Below are positions 25,357 to 28,593 of a stretch of 28,593 nucleotides of DNA, in pieces (position 1 is the first letter of the stretch; each line of letters begins with the position of its first letter). The notes beneath the pieces were generated by a model, which did no database searches, was not told the origin of the DNA, and saw only the letters and a list, made by a program, of their open reading frames with translations. The position numbers and the translations under genes were made by a program. Location: the NCBI GenBank assembly GCA_902773155.1, contig CACYDK010000016.1:1-28593 (forward strand), read 5' to 3'. Origin of the DNA: an uncultured Ruminococcus sp. (GTDB taxonomy: Bacteria > Bacillota > Clostridia > Oscillospirales > Acutalibacteraceae).

Positions 25357-26127
25357 ATGAATAAAGCTAAAAGACAGGCAGTTATTGCCGGTAACTGGAA
25401 AATGAACAAAACTCCCTCGGAGGCCAAGGTTCTCCTCGAGGAGATCATCCCCGTAGCAAAGGACGCAGGTTGCGAGGTTATCGCCTGCGTACCTTATGTA
25501 GACTTAAGCGTTGCTCTCGAGACTGTTAAGGGAACTAACGTAAAAATCGGCGCTGAAAACTGCCACTGGGCTGAGAGCGGCGCCTTCACCGGCGAGATCT
25601 CGACCGGTATGCTCAAGGAACTGGGCGTCGAGTACGTTGTTATAGGCCACAGCGAGCGCCGTCAGTACTTCGGCGAGACCGACGAAACAGTCAACAAGAG
25701 AACAAAGGCCGCCCTCGCGGCAGGCTTAAAGCCCATCGTATGCGTCGGCGAGCTCCTTTGGGAGCGCGAGTGCGACATTACCGAGGAGGTAATCGCCCGC
25801 CAGATCAAGCTCGACCTCTACGATGTTACCGCCGAGGACGCTAAAAAGACCATTATCGCCTACGAGCCCGTATGGGCTATCGGAACAGGCAAGACCGCCA
25901 CAGCCGAGCAGGCCGAGGAGGTTTGCGCCTTTATCCGCGCGGAGCTTGCAAAGAAATATGACGACGAGACCGCTCAGGCCATCACGATCCAGTACGGCGG
26001 CTCCATGAACGACAAAAACGCCGCCGAGCTCCTTTCCAAGGAGAACGTTGACGGAGGTCTCATCGGCGGAGCTTCGCTCGTAGCCGAAAAATTCGGCGCC
26101 ATCATCGACGCCGCTACAAAGGGCTGA
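25357..26127 (+). CDS. tpiA: Triosephosphate isomerase
   Basis: Interconverts dihydroxyacetone phosphate and glyceraldehyde 3-phosphate. Substrate-binding AGNWKMN (K15), catalytic GHSERR (H98) and YEPVWAIGTG (E170), and phosphate-binding YGGSM and GGLIGGASL are intact. 256 residues is the usual length. GAAAGG at 25341-25346 gives the start; 24 nt separate it from pgk, so it is co-transcribed. Confidence 0.98.
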   Translation: MNKAKRQAVIAGNWKMNKTPSEAKVLLEEIIPVAKDAGCEVIACVPYVDLSVALETVKGTNVKIGAENCHWAESGAFTGEISTGMLKELGVEYVVIGHSERRQYFGETDETVNKRTKAALAAGLKPIVCVGELLWERECDITEEVIARQIKLDLYDVTAEDAKKTIIAYEPVWAIGTGKTATAEQAEEVCAFIRAELAKKYDDETAQAITIQYGGSMNDKNAAELLSKENVDGGLIGGASLVAEKFGAIIDAATKG

Positions 26128-26132
26128 TTTTT

Positions 26133-27644
26133 ATGAAAAAACCTGTACTTCTTATGATACTCGACGGCTTCGGTATCGCTCCCCCCGAGGGAAACGCTAT
26201 CGCCGCCGCGAACAAGCCCAACCTCGACCGTCTCTTTTCATCCAACCCGATCACTCAGATCGGGGCGTCGGGTCTCGACGTTGGCTTACCTGACGGTCAG
26301 ATGGGCAACAGCGAGGTCGGCCACACCAACATCGGCGCCGGCCGGATAGTATATCAGGAGCTCACCAGGATCACAAAGACAATTAACGAGGGCAAGCTCA
26401 AGGACGTTGAGCCCATTGTAAAGGCGATGGACAACGCCCTCGAAAAGGGCTCGTCTCTCCACCTTATGGGACTTTTGTCTCCGGGCGGAGTCCACAGCCA
26501 TATGGAGCACCTCTACGGTATACTTGAGCTCGCCAAGGCCAAGGGTCTCGAGAAGGTCTACGTTCACGCCTTCCTCGACGGCCGCGACGTTCCTCCCTCC
26601 TCGGCTAAAGAATATGTCGCCGAGGCTGTCGACAAGATGAAGGAAATCGGCGTCGGCAAGGTCGCGACAGTCAGCGGACGTTATTACGCTATGGACAGAG
26701 ACAACCGCTGGGAGCGCGTCGAAAAGGCCTACAGCGCGCTTGTTTACCGCGAGGGCGTAAAGGCTTCCTGCCCGGTTCAGGCCATTCAGGACAGCTACGA
26801 CAACGGCGTGACCGACGAGTTCGTTATCCCGATCGTGGTTGAGGGCGGCGAGGCTATCAAGGCTGACGACAGCGTGATCTTCTTCAATTTCCGTCCCGAC
26901 CGCGCGCGAGAGATCACCCGTACTCTCGTCGATCCGGAGTTCTCGGGCTTTGAGAGAAGAAACGGACTCTTCCCGCTCTATTACGTATGTATGACTCAGT
27001 ACGACGCTACTATGCCGAACGTTGAGATCGCGTTTAAGCCGCAGAGCCTCAAGAACACCCTTGGCGAATATATGTCGAACCTCGGGAAAAAGCAGCTCCG
27101 CATAGCCGAGACCGAGAAATACGCCCACGTAACCTTCTTCTTCAACGGCGGCGTTGAAAAGCAGTACGAGGGCGAGGACAGGATCCTTGTTAAGTCTCCG
27201 GCCGTAGCGACCTACGACCTCCAGCCCGAGATGAGCGCTCCCGAGGTAACTGAGAAGCTCGTTCCCGCTATTAAGTCGGGCAAATACGATATGATTATCC
27301 TGAACTTCGCCAACTGCGATATGGTAGGTCATACCGGAGTTTTCGAGGCCGCAGTCAAGGCCGTCGAGGCCGTTGACGAGTGCGTGGGCAAGGTAACAGA
27401 CGCCGTAGCCGAAATGGGCGGCGTGGTGATCATCACCGCCGACCACGGTAACGCCGACAAGATGATCGACGACGACGGAAAGCCCTTCACCGCGCATACC
27501 ACTAATCCGGTACCCTTCTGCGTTATCGGACACGATTGCGAGCTTCGCGAGGGCGGAGTTCTCGCTGACATCGCTCCGACTATGCTTAAGATCATGGACA
27601 TCCCCCAGCCGGAGGAAATGACCGGAAAGAGCATTATAGTTTGA
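26133..27644 (+). CDS. gpmI: 2,3-bisphosphoglycerate-independent phosphoglycerate mutase
   Basis: Interconverts 3- and 2-phosphoglycerate using two Mn2+ ions and a phosphoserine intermediate. The alkaline-phosphatase-type motifs are complete: LDGFG (D11), QMGNSEVGH with nucleophile S60, GVHSHMEH, DGRDVPP, GRYYAMDRDNRW, FRPDRAREI, NFANCDMVGHTG and TADHGNADKM. 503 residues is typical. The start lies 5 nt after the tpiA stop, with AAAGGG (26118-26123) inside tpiA, so translation may be coupled. Last gene of the operon. Confidence 0.98.
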   Translation: MKKPVLLMILDGFGIAPPEGNAIAAANKPNLDRLFSSNPITQIGASGLDVGLPDGQMGNSEVGHTNIGAGRIVYQELTRITKTINEGKLKDVEPIVKAMDNALEKGSSLHLMGLLSPGGVHSHMEHLYGILELAKAKGLEKVYVHAFLDGRDVPPSSAKEYVAEAVDKMKEIGVGKVATVSGRYYAMDRDNRWERVEKAYSALVYREGVKASCPVQAIQDSYDNGVTDEFVIPIVVEGGEAIKADDSVIFFNFRPDRAREITRTLVDPEFSGFERRNGLFPLYYVCMTQYDATMPNVEIAFKPQSLKNTLGEYMSNLGKKQLRIAETEKYAHVTFFFNGGVEKQYEGEDRILVKSPAVATYDLQPEMSAPEVTEKLVPAIKSGKYDMIILNFANCDMVGHTGVFEAAVKAVEAVDECVGKVTDAVAEMGGVVIITADHGNADKMIDDDGKPFTAHTTNPVPFCVIGHDCELREGGVLADIAPTMLKIMDIPQPEEMTGKSIIV

Positions 27645-27675
27645 TTTATATCCGACGATAGTTATTCTATGATTA

Positions 27676-27725
27676 CGGTCGGGCAGACAGGAAAACCCCT
27701 GTCCGTCCGGCCGCTTGTCATTTTT
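27676..27725 (+). terminator. Terminator of the glycolytic operon
   Basis: 16-bp stem (27676-27691 with 27698-27713; one A-C mismatch and two G-U pairs), 6-nt loop, then a short spacer and a T run at about 27720-27725. Confidence 0.8.
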
Positions 27726-27766
27726 CTCCGCAAAACGTAAGATTTTTACAAAAATTAATAAAACTA

Positions 27767-27796
27767 TTGCATTTATATATAGGAATGTGCTAGAAT
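27767..27796 (+). promoter_or_regulatory. Promoter for the small lipoprotein gene
   Basis: TTGCAT (27767-27772), 18-bp spacer and TAGAAT (27791-27796) with an extended TG at 27788-27789. Confidence 0.8.
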
Positions 27797-27832
27797 ATAT
27801 CTGTTGTATTAAACCCGAAAGGACAGATTTTT

Positions 27833-28282
27833 ATGCATAAGAAGATTATTTGCTTTGCAATAGCAGGTTTAATGGCTGTTTCGGCTGCCGGCTGCGGCTT
27901 CGGCGGAAACCAGGCTCAGACCACCAATAATTCAACCAATAATACAGCTTCTCAGCGCGAGACTATTCCCGACGCTCTGACTCCGGCTGTTACCGAGGCT
28001 GATCTCTACGGTTATCTCACCGGAAACGATTGGGTCAACGAGGCCTCCGCAGAAAGCTTCAAGTTTAAGAAAAAGACCTTCGAGGGCGTGCTCTACGGCA
28101 AGAGCTTAAAGGGCAAGTACACATATGAGAAGGACGTTAAGGGGCTCGGAAAGCTTATCCTTCACGTTGTTCTTGACGGTGAAAAGACTGAGCGCGAGTA
28201 CATAGCTAATTTCCAAACAGCTAAAAAGGTATTCATCAGCCTCGACGACGGTCAGGAAGAGGAATACACCGCAAAGGAATGA
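27833..28282 (+). CDS. Small lipoprotein, possibly lipocalin-like (149 aa)
   Basis: AAAGGA at 27818-27823 sets ATG 27833. The signal peptide ends in a SAAGC lipobox (Cys at 21). A Gln/Asn/Thr-rich linker (about 24-45) leads to a beta-rich domain beginning LYGYLTGNDWV, followed by alternating charged and hydrophobic strands (FKFKKKTFEGVLYG and so on). This recalls small lipocalin-like lipoproteins, but no family motif is decisive. It should sit on the outer face of the membrane. It is monocistronic, with its own promoter and terminator. Function unknown. It is similar in size and layout, but not obviously in sequence, to the lipoprotein at 13780. Confidence 0.8.
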   Translation: MHKKIICFAIAGLMAVSAAGCGFGGNQAQTTNNSTNNTASQRETIPDALTPAVTEADLYGYLTGNDWVNEASAESFKFKKKTFEGVLYGKSLKGKYTYEKDVKGLGKLILHVVLDGEKTEREYIANFQTAKKVFISLDDGQEEEYTAKE

Positions 28283-28290
28283 TCAAACCG

Positions 28291-28317
28291 GACTCCCGTT
28301 TTTTCGGGAGTCTTTTT
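28291..28317 (+). terminator. Terminator after the small lipoprotein gene
   Basis: Perfect 8-bp stem GACTCCCG/CGGGAGTC (28291-28298, 28305-28312), T6 loop and a T5 tract. Confidence 0.9.
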
Positions 28318-28473
28318 CTATCCGTATATCAGCCGTACGCCGGGCGCGCGGGCAATGACCGCGGAAAGCGCATATCATAGTAGTATCAGAGCTGTTTTAT
28401 TCAAGCAAATTTAATAAAAACTTTTACTGTTTGCCGCAACAATGCTGTACTCTGCCGAAATATCGTTAATTTA

Positions 28474-28502
28474 TTGACAGCAGCGATTTCTTAGAGTATA
28501 AT
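28474..28502 (+). promoter_or_regulatory. Perfect consensus sigma-A promoter for the serC-like gene
   Basis: TTGACA (28474-28479), 17 bp, TATAAT (28497-28502). Initiation near 28509 leaves a leader of about 60 nt. The preceding 28318-28473 holds nothing recognisable. Confidence 0.92.
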
Positions 28503-28568
28503 TACACTTGTATATAGGTAAATAGGATTTTTTTATTTGAGTTTTTATTCAGAAAAGGAGTAATCATT

Positions 28569-28593
28569 ATGGCAAGAGTTTATAATTTTTCCG
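28569..28593 (+). CDS. serC: Probable phosphoserine aminotransferase, first 8 codons
   Basis: AAGGAG (28555-28560) precedes ATG 28569. The only visible residues, MARVYNFS, match the conserved start of SerC proteins (RVYNFSAGP). SerC makes phosphoserine from phosphohydroxypyruvate, a PLP-dependent step of serine synthesis. The window ends after 8 codons, so the call rests on a short motif and on the neighbouring 3-phosphoglycerate enzymes. Confidence 0.7.

Noticed and set aside
26286..27533. 415-codon minus-strand frame over gpmI
   Set aside because: A shadow frame caused by the biased codon use of gpmI; no ribosome binding site and no recognisable protein.

Overview
The window looks like chromosome from a gut or rumen Firmicute of the Ruminococcaceae/Oscillospiraceae type. 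The evidence is a dockerin-bearing BspA-type leucine-rich-repeat protein, SipW-type exported proteins, starch-binding-like (CBM26-like) modules on several secreted proteins, strong AGGAGG-type ribosome binding sites, and sigma-A promoters. Species assignment is inference. No rRNA, tRNA, transposase, phage gene or CRISPR array was seen.

Region 1 (1-6605) is a tight plus-strand operon. It holds a 5'-truncated surface protein, two further proteins with SipW-type N-termini and a shared IW[IL]EG-like motif, a fourth SipW-type exported protein with an Ig-like region, and a Ser/His signal peptidase I of the SipW/ER type. A strong terminator ends it. The organisation recalls Bacillus tapA-sipW-tasA, but the substrates are larger and at least one carries a CBM26-like module.

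Region 2 (6606-15480) starts with a structured leader. It encodes a 2266-residue secreted multidomain protein, a coupled small lipoprotein and an LRR-dockerin protein. A degenerate 26-nt direct repeat lies on each side of this block. Together regions 1 and 2 look like a cell-surface, polysaccharide-facing system, probably starch-related.

Region 3 (15481-20525) has two small genes of unknown function converging on overlapping stop codons. It continues with a secreted metallophosphoesterase carrying FIVAR-like and CBM26-like C-terminal modules, a shared bidirectional terminator, and a minus-strand secreted repeat protein with a lysine-rich tail.

Region 4 (20526-24048) is a divergent pair, a GtrA/GtcA-type flippase-like protein (minus) and a YfhO-family membrane protein (plus). 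These families are known from sugar decoration of cell-envelope polymers.

Region 5 (24049-28593) is housekeeping: pgk-tpiA-gpmI (lower glycolysis) from a strong promoter, a small lipoprotein with its own promoter and terminator, and the first eight codons of a probable serC behind a perfect consensus promoter. The gpmI/serC adjacency sits at the 3-phosphoglycerate branch point. Codon use here is strongly biased (GAG, CTC, GCC), unlike the AT-richer surface genes to the left.
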